Origin: Turnera subulata | Taxonomy: Eukaryota > Streptophyta > Magnoliopsida > Malpighiales > Passifloraceae | Assembly (NCBI GenBank): GCA_028386065.3 | Contig: JAKUCV010000920.1 | Span: 121,779 to 185,778 of the forward strand | Direction: 5' to 3' | DNA length: 64,000 bases | In this document: positions 44,256-55,860 of the stretch, piece after piece | Layout: every line of letters starts with the position of its first letter | Position numbering within the stretch: position 1 is the stretch's first letter | The notes under the pieces: model-generated | The model's database searches: none | What the model was told of the DNA's origin: nothing | What the model saw: the letters and a program-made list of their open reading frames with translations, nothing else | Position numbers and translations under genes: made by a program

Positions 44256-44506
44256 GAGGACCGAGTCCTCGTGAACTCCGGGATGAGACGATTCCCGACA
44301 CTGAGGACAGAGTCCTCACAAACTCCATGATGAGAAGATTCCCAGCATTGAGGACGAAGTCCTTACAAACCCCAGGATGGGATGATTCCCAGCACTAAGG
44401 ACCGAGTCCTCATAAACCTTGGGATGAGAAGATTCCCAGGCCGAGGGCGAGACCCTCACAAACCTTCGGGATGAGATGATTCCCGAAGTGGAGCATGAGA
44501 TGCTCC
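44256..44506 (+). repeat. 47-bp tandem array with a palindrome in each unit
   Basis: Units start at 44256, 44303, 44350, 44397 and 44443, with a partial sixth at 44490. Each starts with a palindrome of the type GAGGAC-N3-GTCCTC and has a GGGATGAG...GATTCCC second half. The array ends about 100 bp before the LTR at 44611, so it lies in the 3' untranslated part of that element. A further perfect hairpin, GTCCTTAG-TTT-CTAAGGAC, lies at 44574-44592. Confidence 0.85.
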
Positions 44507-44610
44507 AACCTTTGGCGCACACACTAACCACATCAATCACTCAAATTTGGTTGTTCCTTTCTTGCGTTGTTTCGTCCTTAGTTTCTAAGGACTCATCAAC
44601 GAGGGGCACA

Positions 44611-46085
44611 TGTGAACACCTAAATTTGACCCACGAATATTCTTTAGTTTTAGATTTTAGATATGTTCCAACCATGAGATTAATGAGATGATTTAGCCTT
44701 TGGTTAGAATATATTTAGAATTTATTTTGGACTAATGCCTTTTTTAGTACCTACGTTGCTCTTGATTATCACAATTCATATCTGTGTTTCAATTTGGTCA
44801 CATTTCATCCCTCAATTAAGTCCGATTGGCCTAATTTGGTTATTTTGACCGTTTTGTCCCTGAAATCAATGACGTATCAGTTTTTTCACCTATGTTCTTC
44901 ACCTAACCGGCCCAAAACCCGGTGGAAACCCAAGGCCTAACCGAAACCCAACCCAAACTGGACATTTTTTTCTTATCTTTTATTATTTTTTCCCAAAAAT
45001 TTTAATTCTAAAAATAGATATTTCTTTTCATTCTAGTAATCTGCTATCTATTTTTAGTTCTAAAAATAGAATTTTGGGTTATCTGGTGGGAAGGTGTTTG
45101 GGTCGAAAAGAAAATAGATTGGAGATTACTAGAACGAAAAGAAACATTTATTTTTAGAATAAAAATTTTTGGAAAAAAGAAAATAATAAAAGAAAAGGAA
45201 AGGAAAATAATAAAGATTGTCTAATTCGGGTCAGTTTTCGGTTAGGCTTTAGGTATCCACCAAGTTTCGGGTCGGTTAGGTGAAGAATCCGGGTGAAAAA
45301 ACTGATAGGTCATTGATTTAAGGGGTAAAACGGTCAAAATAACTAAATTAGACAAATCGGGCTTAATTGAGGGATGAAATGTGACCAAATTAAAATACAG
45401 GTATGAATTGTGATAATCAAGAGAAACGCAGGTACAAAAAAAGGCATTAGTCCAATTTATTTTAATAGAATGTGCATATTTTGTAATTTGGACCTTTATG
45501 TGTTTGAGTTTTAGGATTAATGAGATGATTTAATCTTAAGTTGGTTATATGTTTCAGGTTTAATTTTATAAAATCTGTCGTTTTATTTACTTAGGCATTT
45601 TATTTGTCTTAACCCAATTATATTCAGATAATTTAATTTTGGGTTAGGAATACATTTAGAAGTCTAGGTTAATAAAACGTGGACCCTCCAGAGTTAATTG
45701 GCACATAAACACATTTCTTGTAGACTAATCTTAGCTCTGATTTTCATGAAAATTCGGAATTAAATAATTTTTTTTATGATAAATGTGTTTTTGGTATGAA
45801 ATTGCATGAAATGAGGGGTTTAATGTGTATTAATCATACATGGAAGGTATAGGAGGAGTAAAAATCAAGAAAAGGGGATATTCTGGTCTGATTACGGGTA
45901 ATTTACGCGGTTAAATCAAGTCAGGGCGGAATTAGGGGAGATTGGAGCTAAAAAAAGTAAGAACGCATGAAACCCGCAGGCCAACGGAAGAAATTAGCCA
46001 TTATAAGCTTAAGTGCTTGGAGAAATTCTACCTCTCCATGCCTAAAAATAATTTTATAGACAGAAACTTTGGAGAAATTTCGTGG
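44611..46085 (+). mobile_element. 3' LTR of a TGTGAACACC-family element, broken
   Basis: It starts TGTGAACACC at 44611 after the purine-rich GAGGGGCACA. It is the inverse of 43186-42170 of the solo LTR, has a deletion near 45969 and loses similarity near 46085. A foldback element interrupts it at 44729-45453. Confidence 0.8.
44729..45453. mobile_element. Mutator-like foldback MITE, 10-bp TSD
   Basis: The termini GGACTAATGCC and GGCATTAGTCC begin inverted arms of about 350 bp that pair almost throughout. AATTTATTTT lies on both sides (44719-44728 and 45454-45463). The empty site is preserved in the solo LTR (43069-43078 read on minus). A 9-10-bp TSD with long arms fits a TIR-type Mutator-like element. 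No transposase is present. Confidence 0.9.
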
Positions 46086-46375
46086 GAAGTATCCAGAAGA
46101 GGACAACAAGGCTAGATTTAGCGCAACGACTTCTTTATCATGGATTTCGTGGAGAACACTTGGCACTATCTCTTCTTGGTGAGTTGTTGGCAGTTATGTT
46201 GTGCAAGAATTCTCTTTTTCTTTGAGGGTAAGCCTAGTGCACCTTAGGCTTTGGTTATTATGGTCTCTGCTCTCACTAGAGTATTCTGACGCTTTTAAGA
46301 TTGGAGCTCCTCGTGTGTCGGTTTTGTCATCCCGTTGAGTAGTTTGGTGACCTCCTTCGGATCCTTGGATTAAGG

Positions 46376-46804
46376 TGAACGTAGACGCCAGTGCCTTGGG
46401 TAATCCAGGCACTACAGGTGCTGGTAGAGTTTTGCGAGATAGCCGTGACGGTTAGACTGTGGGTGTATCAGCTTGGATTGGGCATACTTCAGCTTTGGTG
46501 GCTGAGTTGTTCGCTATTCGTTATGGCCTCACTTTGGCTTGGGATCTTGGTTTTCGCCATGTGTTGGTAGAGACTGATTCTCTAGCGGCTACTCACTGGG
46601 TCTTTGCAGGTCACTCTTTAGTTCATCCCTGCATTCTTTGCTCTTGCACGGGTCGCCCTTGGCAGCGCTCTCCTCAATACATTTTCCAAGAGCCCAACTT
46701 CTGTGCTGACAAGCTGGCTAAGAGTTCTAGCTAGGTTAAGACTTTGATTTCTTGTTAGACCTTAATTTTCTTCTTTTCTTTCCATTCCGAACTACCCAAA
46801 AAAA
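46376..46804 (+). pseudogene. LINE RNase H fragment with poly(A)
   Basis: The reading is WIKVNVDASALGNPGTTGAG, a stop, then VAELFAIRYGLTLAWDLGF, VLVETDSLAATHW and NFCADKLAKSS, a plant LINE RNase H domain. It is followed by an A-run at 46797-46804, right where the P450 duplicate's 3' flank begins. LINE-like remains extend back to about 46190. Confidence 0.75.
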
Positions 46805-46910
46805 ATATATCCCTGGTCCTCTTTTTTCTATAACTGTTTAACAGTTTATTCCATGTAATATTGTCGTATTTTAATTTATTAATTTATTTCACATTGGTGA
46901 CATGATATGC

Positions 46911-48476
46911 TTAATAAGCTGCTCGCTTGAAAAGCTTAACCTTCATGCCATGCTTCATATGAAGGGCAATGGAAAGACTAGGGATGATAGTCTGCCCAGG
47001 CATAACTTGAATATTGTAGTCGTAGAAGATGGCCGCGAAGACTATCTTCATCTGAAGGAAGGCTATATTCTTGCCCGGACAGGACCTGGGTCCTGCGCTG
47101 AATGCCGAGAACATGTAAGATGGCTCGTGTTTGATCCCTCCACCATCTGTAATCCATCTTTCGGGCTTGAATTCCAAGCAATCATGTCCCCATATGGAGG
47201 TCATCCTTCCCATTGAATACAAAGGGATATAGATCTTCATTCCAGGATTGACCCGGTGTCCGCTTGGGAGGATGTCGGGTTTCAAAGGAGACTTGTGATT
47301 GAAGGGAACTGGTGGGTACAGCCTCAGTGATTCGCAAACTGCACCGTGAAGATAAGGCAGCCTTTCAAGTACTTCCACGTCAAACAACTTCCAGTCCCGA
47401 CCTTCATCGCTTTGATCTGCTTCAGGTGGTTGGGTTGCTCTTAACTCTTCCCTGATCTTTCTCTCCACATCTGGGTTCCCTGAAACAAGCCAGAAGAACC
47501 AAGAGAGAGCCGAAGCGGTGGTGTCTCGACCAGCGCCCAATAAGGTGCCTATGGTGTCCCTCAGAAACTTGTCGTCCGATGATTTCCTTCCCATTACGGT
47601 AGCGCCTTCCATAATATACGATGATAACAGGTCAATGCCCTGTCCAGGAATTAATTCTTTGTTTTCTATTCTTTTGCTCACTTCCTCCTTCTTGGATGAT
47701 ATAATTTCACCTATGACTCGATCAGTTGTTTGCCATGCTCTAGTATGTTTCTTCTCCTGCCCAATATTCAGCCACCTCTGCAGCTTCCAGATGCTTTGTG
47801 GTAGGATATGTCTATAAAAAATGGCTTCCGACGCTTCGTCCATGGCCTCGGCAAAAGCCACCTCTGGGAAACTTGTGGATAGGCATCCTGGGTCGTGCCC
47901 GGTAACTATCAAACATGTTGCGTCGAATGTGAGTCTCTCAAATAAATATTGCAAGTCCACGACTAAGCCTTGTTGGGAAACATGCTCCAGGACCGGAATG
48001 AGACCTTGTTCTGCCGTCTTATGGCTCACCTTGACCAAGAATTTGTAGAAAAGTCTATGGCTGATCAATTCTTGAGCAAGTTTACGCTGGCTCTTCCACA
48101 TATCAGAGTCGGAATTGATAATCCCATCCCCAAAAATGTCGAAGAATTCTTTGAATTCGGGGCCCTTTGAGTTGGAGAAATTCGAGCTCAATATGTAATG
48201 AATGTTGGAGGGATCTGCAGTGATCAACCAATCCATATTACTGAACCATAGGCCTCTGAATTGGAAAGTGCAGTGGCTCTGCTCTAAAAATTCTGTGCAC
48301 CAATCGTGAATGCGGTGGACATGGAGGAGGAGTGCCGGCAACATTCCGACGAGTGGCCAGTTTGTTGGAAGGCCTCCACCGTAATTTCTGAAGCCACTCA
48401 TCCGTAGGAGGAGGATAAAGATGCAACCCATGATCACCGCTACTATTATCTCCAAATTGCCTAATATTGAAGCCAT
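46911..48476 (-). CDS. CYP96A: Cytochrome P450, CYP96A-like
   Basis: A single intronless frame of 521 residues, full length for the family. An N-terminal membrane anchor (about 9-25) is followed by the LPTNWPLVG hinge. The I-helix has AGRDTT (315-320), the K-helix ESLR (382-385), then FKPERW (PERW at 438) and the heme loop FSAGPRSCPG with the ligand Cys at 466. All key motifs are intact. CYP96A enzymes are ER-bound; Arabidopsis CYP96A15 (MAH1) hydroxylates mid-chain alkanes for cuticular wax, and relatives act on very-long-chain aliphatics. A wax or lipid hydroxylase role is inferred, not shown. A near-identical paralogue is at 59495-61063. A TATAAAG box lies upstream (48597-48603). CYP86-clan alternatives are less likely given the sequence around the anchor and the DATC region. 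Confidence 0.93.
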   Translation of the reverse strand: MASILGNLEIIVAVIMGCIFILLLRMSGFRNYGGGLPTNWPLVGMLPALLLHVHRIHDWCTEFLEQSHCTFQFRGLWFSNMDWLITADPSNIHYILSSNFSNSKGPEFKEFFDIFGDGIINSDSDMWKSQRKLAQELISHRLFYKFLVKVSHKTAEQGLIPVLEHVSQQGLVVDLQYLFERLTFDATCLIVTGHDPGCLSTSFPEVAFAEAMDEASEAIFYRHILPQSIWKLQRWLNIGQEKKHTRAWQTTDRVIGEIISSKKEEVSKRIENKELIPGQGIDLLSSYIMEGATVMGRKSSDDKFLRDTIGTLLGAGRDTTASALSWFFWLVSGNPDVERKIREELRATQPPEADQSDEGRDWKLFDVEVLERLPYLHGAVCESLRLYPPVPFNHKSPLKPDILPSGHRVNPGMKIYIPLYSMGRMTSIWGHDCLEFKPERWITDGGGIKHEPSYMFSAFSAGPRSCPGKNIAFLQMKIVFAAIFYDYNIQVMPGQTIIPSLSIALHMKHGMKVKLFKRAAY

Positions 48477-48596
48477 GTATATTAGGCTAAGTGTTCACTT
48501 ATGTTTCCAAGCTAGCAATAAATAGGAGACGTTGGATTGGAGTATCTCCTTTCCCATTCTACTAGACATCTCCTGCCAATTTAATCTCAACCCTCC

Positions 48597-48603
48597 CTTT
48601 ATA
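48597..48603 (-). promoter_or_regulatory. TATA box of the first P450
   Basis: TATAAAG on minus lies about 121 bp before the ATG, with CCATTGGA just upstream (an inverted CCAAT box). The second P450 keeps the same TATAAAG-type stretch near 61188, but its CCAAT-like element is changed. Confidence 0.5.
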
Positions 48604-49243
48604 TCCAATGGCTTGTATTTTAAACTGCCTTAAAAGCCAAAGCATGAAGGAACCAACTCATTTTTTAAATGGCCCCGTTTCTTGTAATGTCTATCTCTTT
48701 CCTTCTTGTCTTTTTCTTTCAATTTTCCATTTCCTCGGTAGGGTCACCAATTGACATGCAATGCCTATTTCCGGCGGAGATGGCCAAGAATCGGGATTGA
48801 GGACTGGAAAACGAGAGAGGGAAGCGTTTAAGAATCGGGAACGCAACTAAAGAAATGGCATGGCACCACCTTGTTTGGATTTTGGATAGTTTTAAACGTC
48901 AGCCAATCCATATAAATGTGGGCGATACGTCTTGTAGATTGCTACACGATGAGCCCGGCGACGTTTCATCAAGTGAGCCCTCAGGCCAACTTCTCCATTT
49001 TTAATATTTTTGGACATATCGTATCTACCAACGTTATTTTTTATTTTTCGTTTTTTTTTTATGATCTACGTTATATATAAACGTATTTATATTTTTGACA
49101 AAATTTCATTTAGTACAACTTAACTTGAAGGGAGTATCACTTTGGGCATCTAATAATTTGCTTGAACATTTTATCAATTTAATGTACCAACTCATTACAC
49201 TTTGATAATATATGAAATAATCAATTATTGCTTAAAAGGCTCA

Positions 49244-51792
49244 TGTAACGCCCCCGGATTTTCGGTAATTAATTTTTATGGAATTTTTGCAAGTTTTTGG
49301 AATTTAATTTCTAATTTTATCCTTGCAGAATTTCCTGGTGTTTTTGTCAAGAAATTTGTTATTATTAATTTATTTTCTTTAGAAATATTAAATTAATATT
49401 TGCAATTAATCCTTAGTCGGTTCTGTGGGGATTAATCAGAGTTCCGAGGTGGTAACACGGAGTTTATTGTAGTTTTATTGAAACTACGTAGTTTGGTTTA
49501 AAGAAAGGAAAAGGAAACAAAAAAATAATAAAACCTAACCATTCACCCAGCGCGTTGACCAGGGTGTGTTGACCGCGCCCAAGACCAAAACGACGTCGTT
49601 TTGGTCTTGGCCGGCCAAACCCTACCTTGCTTTTCTTTTTTTTTTCCTTCTTTCCCACTCGCACCGCCCACCTTCTTCTTCCCGATTTTCTCTCCTCTCT
49701 CCCGATTTCTCACAACGGTTACCCAAACCGTTCCCCTCAAATCTCTCTCACATCTCTTCCTTTTTCGTTTTTCTTCCCGTTATCGCTATCTCTCTACTCC
49801 CTCTAAACCTCGTCACCATCGTCTCATCTCCCTCCTCTCGCCGCAGCCTCGTCGCACTGCCGCCCTTTCATCTTCCTCAATGGCCGCTGCTGCTTCTGCG
49901 AGTAGGAGTCAGGCCGTGCGCGACAGGGACAGTCTGTGCGTGAACGCGAGCCGTCGCCTCCATTTGCTCCGTCCAGTGGATCGTGGTTTGATCGGGCGTG
50001 GTGGCCGAGGCGAGTTGCCTCAGGTTTTTTACGGAGAAGACGAGGCAGCGAACAAGCCAAGCTTGTGCCGCCGTTGTCTGGTACGTATCGCTACCGTCTT
50101 TCTTTTCCTCTTCTTCCTCTCTTTTCTCCTTCCTCTTCTGTTCGTCTTTTGATTGTTGATTAACCCGATTCGGGTTTTGCTTTGTTCGGTGGCGTGAGGT
50201 GGTTATTGTGGGTGGCGGCGGGTGAATGCTTGATGGTGGTGGTCGGGTCGGTGGTGGCCGATGATGGTGAGTTCGCAGGGTTATGCGGGACTGTTACTAG
50301 GGACTCGGGTTTCTGGTCTCCGACAGGGATTTCTGGTCGCCGACAGGGGTTTCTGGTAGGATTGTTGTGTTCGGCTGTTGGGTTGTACGTGCTGTGTTGT
50401 TCGGGCAGAGGCTCGAACTACTGTTGTTCAATGGATTCCGGTAGATCCGGTTTTTGTAGCGAGTTCCGATGGTTATGGCTGTTCTAGTTCTCGGTTGTTG
50501 TGGAGTTTTCCGGCGAGTTAACCGGAATCCTGCAAGACGGGTGCTGTCTCGGCGAGCATCGAGAACCGACACTAAACGGATATGTTGAGGCGGAACAAGG
50601 CTTCAGTTCCGAGGCATCTAATATGGCCCAAGTGAGGACATATAAACCTTTGTATGCATTACTGCCTACAATACTCGGTTAATTGACATGGTTTATATAA
50701 AGTGGTAATATCTGTTTGTCATTCAATGCTGTATGCTTGTATGCCTGTTGTGCTGATGATCTTACTTGCATTTTGTATTTTGATGATGATGCCTTTGATG
50801 TGGTATGCCCGATTATGTGAATTGTGTGCCGGTGTGATATGATATGCCAGTTGGGCATGATTTTATTTGTTATAAGATATAACATGTGATATGATTTTTG
50901 AGGTTCGTGTGATGATTTGTGAGCTGGTGGCCCGGACTTGAGAATAAAATAATAAAACCATACAACCCTGGACATTCATAACGTATGGAACACATAACTC
51001 GTTAAGTATAACTGAGAATAATGTGCAGTAAAAAATATACTACTGTGGGGCTGTTGACCGGTTGGTTCGAGCGGGAAGTGATACCCCTCGGGATCGCATG
51101 CGGGATAGTATGGCATATGTGGTTTAGCATATGGGTCTGTGATGACCGGTTGTACCTCTCTCTTTCTATCTTCCTCCTTCTACCTCCCTCTTTCTCTCTG
51201 TCTATCTCTCTCTTTCACTGATTGTATTGGGCCTTGCCCTGATTATATTGGGCTTATGCCCTGGTTGTCTCATGAGACGGGACCAAGCTCGATGCACACA
51301 ATAGAGGGTCCTAATAAAATATTTATTCCTAATAACAAAGATAATAAGATGAGTAATGGCAAGTGATGGTTGAAGTCTGATGATCACTTGTGTTGTGCAT
51401 TATGACTTGTTTGTGCACTGTGGTTGCTATTGCTTGATGCCGGTGCATTTGTGGTTGATTTGTATTCGTATACTCTGGTTTATTTGTTTGCGGTGAGACA
51501 GTGGTTGGTCTCACCCCCTCATAGTCTTTGCACGTGTTAACTGTTCGTTGAGCAGTGGTGCATATCAGCAGGTGGCGGTGTTATCCTCTCGTCGGGTCGG
51601 ATCCATAGAGTACATTGTATACATATTTGTCTTCCGCTGCATACTCGATTATTATATAATGTATTGAATTATATGTTGCATAATTAAATGATGATTATCA
51701 TATTTATATCGTATCCCGGGGCAAAAGGGCAATTTAGTCATTTCACATATCATAAGTAATTTAATTGGTTATCTTGGGATACGGGCGTTTCA
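49244..51792 (+). mobile_element. Solo LTR, 2.5 kb (TGTAACGCCC family)
   Basis: It starts TGTAACGCCCCC and ends ACGGGCGTTTCA. The TSD GCTCA is at 49239-49243 and 51793-51797. It is the same family as 34548-38022 but lacks most of the TGGGC-palindrome part. It keeps the hairpin at 51492-51515 and 'cttccgctgcat' near 51633. The open frames in its GC-rich part (49560-50490) are treated as LTR sequence. Confidence 0.92.
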
Positions 51793-51797
51793 GCTCA

Positions 51798-52213
51798 AGT
51801 AAGACCCTGAGGTCTAAGTCTATATCAAGACCCTAGAGTCTAGGTCTACACCAAGACCTTGAGGTCCAGGTCTACACCTTAGGTCTAGTCTATACTAATC
51901 ATGAGGTCCTAGTCCACACTCTAAGGAGGTCCATACCAAGATCCTGAGTTGTAGGTCTATACGAGAAACCTCCAATTTTCTACAAATAGCTGCCCTAACC
52001 TGGATAAAGATATGAAAATAGAACTAATCAATTTCCTCTATCTTATTACTTACTGAAGAGAGTTTAGTTCTGACTTAGGTATCGGAGAGCCTCTAGGGTC
52101 ACACACCCTGGACACCCCCGGTGTCATTTTGTCTTCTTATTTTGCAGGCTTTGCATCACAAAGACCCTACCACACATAGACCTTCCATAATCAGGTAAAT
52201 TTCTGATTTATCA
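51798..52213 (+). repeat. 3' part of a Tat-type LTR
   Basis: It ends in CA just before a Tat/Athila-type primer site. It starts with a degenerate repeat of 'caagaccctgaggtctaggtctacac' (51798-51960). The solo LTR at 49244-51792 inserted at or near its left end. Confidence 0.65.
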
Positions 52214-52231
52214 TTTGGCGCCGTTTGTGGG
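52214..52231 (+). other. Primer binding site of Tat/Athila type
   Basis: TTTGGCGCCGTTTGTGGG differs by one or two bases from the TGGCGCCGTCTGTGGG site usual in Tat and Athila elements. Confidence 0.8.
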
Positions 52232-52249
52232 AATTCTGAATAAAAAGTC

Positions 52250-53415
52250 ATGTCTTCCCAACATGAACAATTGGATGTTACCACGGAATCCACACCCCAA
52301 TTGATGGAACCAGAAGTACTCCAACAATACCCACTGTTGGTGGTGGTAGAGAAAGAGATCTACTAAGTAAGACCTCTATAAATCAGCCAAGTCTTGAGAT
52401 TGTAACTCGGGCTGAATTTATGCAATTTAAGGATGAGATATTGGCCAGTTTGCATAAATTACAGTTGATGAACCCAATAGAGGATGCCCATGAGTGGCAT
52501 AGAGGTAGCACAGGAAAGAGCCCAAGCTTCCCTATTGTGATGAGGGGCAACTGCTTACGAAGGCAGCCTTTTATACACGTCTTCCAGAGAAGAAGAAGAA
52601 GAACATGGGGAGACAAGGGTCCCTTGTCTGAAAGACAAGTGAGGGAATTGAATGAACAACACCTGTGGTCGGTCAAACGGCAAGCTAAGGAAAATGAGAT
52701 AGATGGTGTCTCGCCTCTGAAAGATGTCGTCCGACTTGCTTTGATACCAGAGAAATACAAAGCCTCTCTATTGAAAACTACAGTGGTAATACAGACCCTA
52801 GAGACCATCTTAAGGAGTACATAGGGAGGATGGGAATGTATGGTTACTCGGATATTGTCTTGTGTAAAGCTTTTCACACCACCTTGGTCTAGTCAGCTGG
52901 GGAGTGGTACATGGCACTAACACTCAAATCAATAGGAAGTTTCAAAGAGTTTAGTGACCAGTTTTTGACCCACTTCTCTACTCATAAAAAGACCAAGAAG
53001 ACTCTATTGGCCCTCATGATGATGAAATAAAAGTCAAAGGAGTCATTAAGGGACTTTATGACGCGCTTCAATGTAGAGGCTATTGAAATTCCTAATTTAA
53101 TAGCCTCAACCAAAGAACATGCGCTAATAACGACAACCACTAACATGGATTTGAAGAAGGCACTAGCTGCCAAAGGCCCTGAAAATGAAGATGATCTAAT
53201 GGTAGAAATTGTTAAACAAATTACTATGGAGGAAGCACTAGCTACTAACAAAGTCCCAATTAGATGGAATAACCAGAAGGAGGGAACACTGAAATTCATA
53301 AAAGAAGAAGGGTGCGGAATCCAAGAGCTGGAAAGTTACTTCCCCATACATGAAATATGGAGAACCCAAAGGGGCTCTACAATTGAAGCATTGCAGGTTC
53401 TTTTCTTTCAATAAA
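52250..53415 (+). pseudogene. Gag remnant of a Tat-type Ty3/gypsy element
   Basis: After an ATG at 52250 (MSSQHEQLDVTTE) the frame breaks. The 52420-52824 frame continues as DHLKEYIGRMGMYGYSDIVLCKAFHTTL and, after stops, GEWYMALTLKSIGSFKEFSDQFLTHF and SLRDFMTRFNVEAIEI. These match Tat-lineage Gag, where a capsid-like domain packages the element RNA. Protease and pol are absent; the sequence jumps to a non-coding 3' part near 53415. Many stop codons and one or more frameshifts are present. Confidence 0.75.
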
Positions 53416-53609
53416 TGGTTTTTACTCTTTCCTTCCTACAAATAAAGACGACCTTGCAAATTGTCTTCATTCTCATTTAAATAAAAGATCTAAAAACTTT
53501 GTCTTCCTAGTTGTCATGTGTTAATGACGTAGTTATCAATTTCGTATTAAATCGAATCCTTTCTAAAAAAAGAACAAAGAACTCTTTAGTTTTAAATATT
53601 CGTGTGTGT

Positions 53610-53735
53610 GTAAGGGTTTCTTTTATAAATCCAAGTCTATCTTTTTATTCACTCGAATGTAAGGGTTTCTTTTATAAATCCAAGTCTATCTTTTTATTCA
53701 CTCGAATGTAAGAGTTTCTCTTATAAACCCGTGTT
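53610..53735 (+). repeat. 49-bp tandem repeat, about 2.5 copies
   Basis: Units start 'gtaagggtttcttttataaa' at 53610, 53659 and 53708. The first two are identical; the third has changes and ends early. Confidence 0.85.
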
Positions 53736-53959
53736 TAAGGGTTTACCTTAAACCCTCTACTTGTCGGTTTACTATTTCCTTTTATTTCTTCGTTTATTTT
53801 CTTCTTTAAAAAAAACTAATAAAAATGAAACACGGGTTTAGATCATGGCTTTGGTGACCGGTTGCAGTAACAATAACTTTTTTAAAAAGTAGCAAAGTTC
53901 AGGTCAACAAAAGATTTGGGCCCTTATTTTTCTTATCTTTGTGCCTACTCCTTAATTTA

Positions 53960-54780
53960 AAGGTTTACTTCCTCCTCCTTAATTAAAGGTTTATCCCCAT
54001 CTCCTTAAGGTCTATCCCCTTCTCTTTAATTTTAGGACTTATCTCCTTCTCCTTAATTTTAAGGTTTACCTCCTTCTCCTTAATTTAGAGGTTTATCTCC
54101 TTTTTAATTTTAAGGTTTACCTCCTTCTCCTTAATTTTAAGGTTTATCTCCTTCTCCTTAATTTTATGGTTTACCTCCTTCTCCTTAATTTCAGAGTTTA
54201 TCTCATTCTTATTAATTTCAAAGTTTACCTCATTCTCCTTAATTTCAAGGTTTACCCTTTACTCCTTAAATTAAAGGTTTATCTCCTTCTTCTTAATTTT
54301 AAGGTTTACCTCCTTCTCCCTAATTTCAAGATTTATCTCCTCCTTAATAAGGTTTACCTCTTTTTCCTTAATTTTAAGGTTTATCTCCTTCTCCTTAATT
54401 TTAAGATTTACCTCATTCTCCTTAATTTAGTCTCCTTCTTAATTTCAAGGTTTACCACCTTCTCCATAATTTCAAGATTTACCTTCTTCTCTTTAATTTA
54501 GGGGTTTATCTCCTTTTTTTTAATTTTAAGGTTTGTCTCCTCTTTAATTTAAAGGTTTGCCTCCTCCTTAAATCAAGGGTTTATCTCCTCCTCAATTTCA
54601 AGGTTTACCTCCTTCTTCTAAATTTCAAGGTTTGCCTCCTTCTCCTTATTTTAAAGGTTTATCTCATTCTCCATAATTTTAAGGTTTATATCGTACTCCT
54701 TAAATAATGGTTTATGTACTCCTTAATTTTAAGGTTTACCTCGTACTCCATAATTAAAAAGTTTACATCTTACTTATTAA
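53960..54780 (+). repeat. Minisatellite, unit about 24-32 bp
   Basis: A degenerate unit like 'aaggtttacctccttctcctt' plus 'aattt' recurs about 25-30 times, with 'ggtttac' and 'ggtttat' alternating. It makes long but meaningless open frames (54166-54501). Its place behind a Tat gag remnant fits the tandem-repeat-rich 3' regions known for Tat/Ogre-like elements. Confidence 0.8.
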
Positions 54781-55489
54781 GTAAAAGTTTTATCAAGGGT
54801 CTATTTTTTATACCCTTATCCAAAGGTCTATTTTCAACACCTTCGTCTCAAGGTTTCATTTTTTATACCCATGGTCTTGTTAACAAGAACCCCTTCTCAA
54901 GTAAAGGTTTTATTTGCAAGTCTCCTCACTCTAATCAAATTCTTGTTAACAAGTTCTGCCTCCTCAAATCAAGGTCTTGTTTACAAGACCTCCTTTTTAA
55001 ATCAAGGTCTTGTTTATAAGACCCCTTCTTTAAATAAAAGTATTATTTACAGTACTCCTTTAAAAAAAATAATAAAAAAAATCAAGGACAATACCCCTTT
55101 TAGAAAACCAAGGTCTTATTCACAAGACCGCCTTCAAGAAAACTTGGATGTATATCCTGCCGACCTTGGCCCCTTCTTTTTAATATTTACTATGGCTTCT
55201 CTTCTTTTAATTAATGACCATAGTTTTCGCTGAGAAGCATATATTTGTTACTAAAATTTTTTCAATTTTATAGCATGTCTTGCAATTTTATTTTCAAACT
55301 ATTAATCTTGTATCAATTTCACCCTAGTTTCGAAAAATAACATTTTAAAAGTAAGAAACTGCTAAGGTTATTATATATATATATATAAATATAAATATAA
55401 AGGAGAAGACCCTTTGGGTTTAAAAAAAAATCCCCCTTGGGTGTAAAAAATTTAGATTCCTTAGTGTAAGAAGAAAGAACCCCAAGGTC
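54781..55489 (+). repeat. Decayed repeat stretch
   Basis: Short recurring phrases such as 'aggtcttgtttacaagacc' (54960-55030) show an older tandem structure. Each phrase is partly self-complementary (GGTCTTG/CAAGACC). Nothing coding was recognised. Confidence 0.5.
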
Positions 55490-55850
55490 TAAAAAAGAAA
55501 TAAAGGGGCCTATGCTAGTCGCAAAAGACGACGAAAGGCCATGTACCCTCTACTAGTCGCAGAAATAAGATGACGAAAAGCCATACGACATTCTCTAGTT
55601 ACACGGAAAGACAATGAAAGGTCGTGTAGCCTCTACTAGTCGCAAAAATAAGACTTTGAAAAGCCATACAACATTCTACAGTTACAAGGTAAGACGACAT
55701 GAGGCCATGTAGGTAAATTTAGTCGCAAAAACAAGACGATCGAAAGAAAGTTCGCGTAATAAAAGACGACTAAGGAGGTATATCCCAAATGCGTCGCATG
55801 ATAAAAGACAACTGAGGCAATATAGCCCAAGTAGTCGCACATTAAAAAAA
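55490..55850 (+). repeat. Decayed tandem repeat with 'agtcgcaaaa..gacgac'
   Basis: 'ctagtcgca' recurs near 55515, 55553 and 55636, with 'gacgac.aaaggccatgta' variants between. The unit is about 40 bp, apparently in pairs of about 83 bp. Confidence 0.6.
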
Positions 55851-55860
55851 AAAGAGGCAA

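Noticed and set aside
44256..44506. CRISPR-like array of short palindromic repeats
   Set aside because: Units are contiguous with no unique spacers, in a plant LTR element. It is a tandem repeat.
52383..52877. 164-codon minus-strand frame
   Set aside because: It is antisense to the Tat gag remnant and has no recognised domain.
54166..54501. 111-codon Leu/Tyr-rich frame resembling a membrane protein
   Set aside because: It is the translation of a minisatellite whose unit has a length that keeps a frame open for a while.
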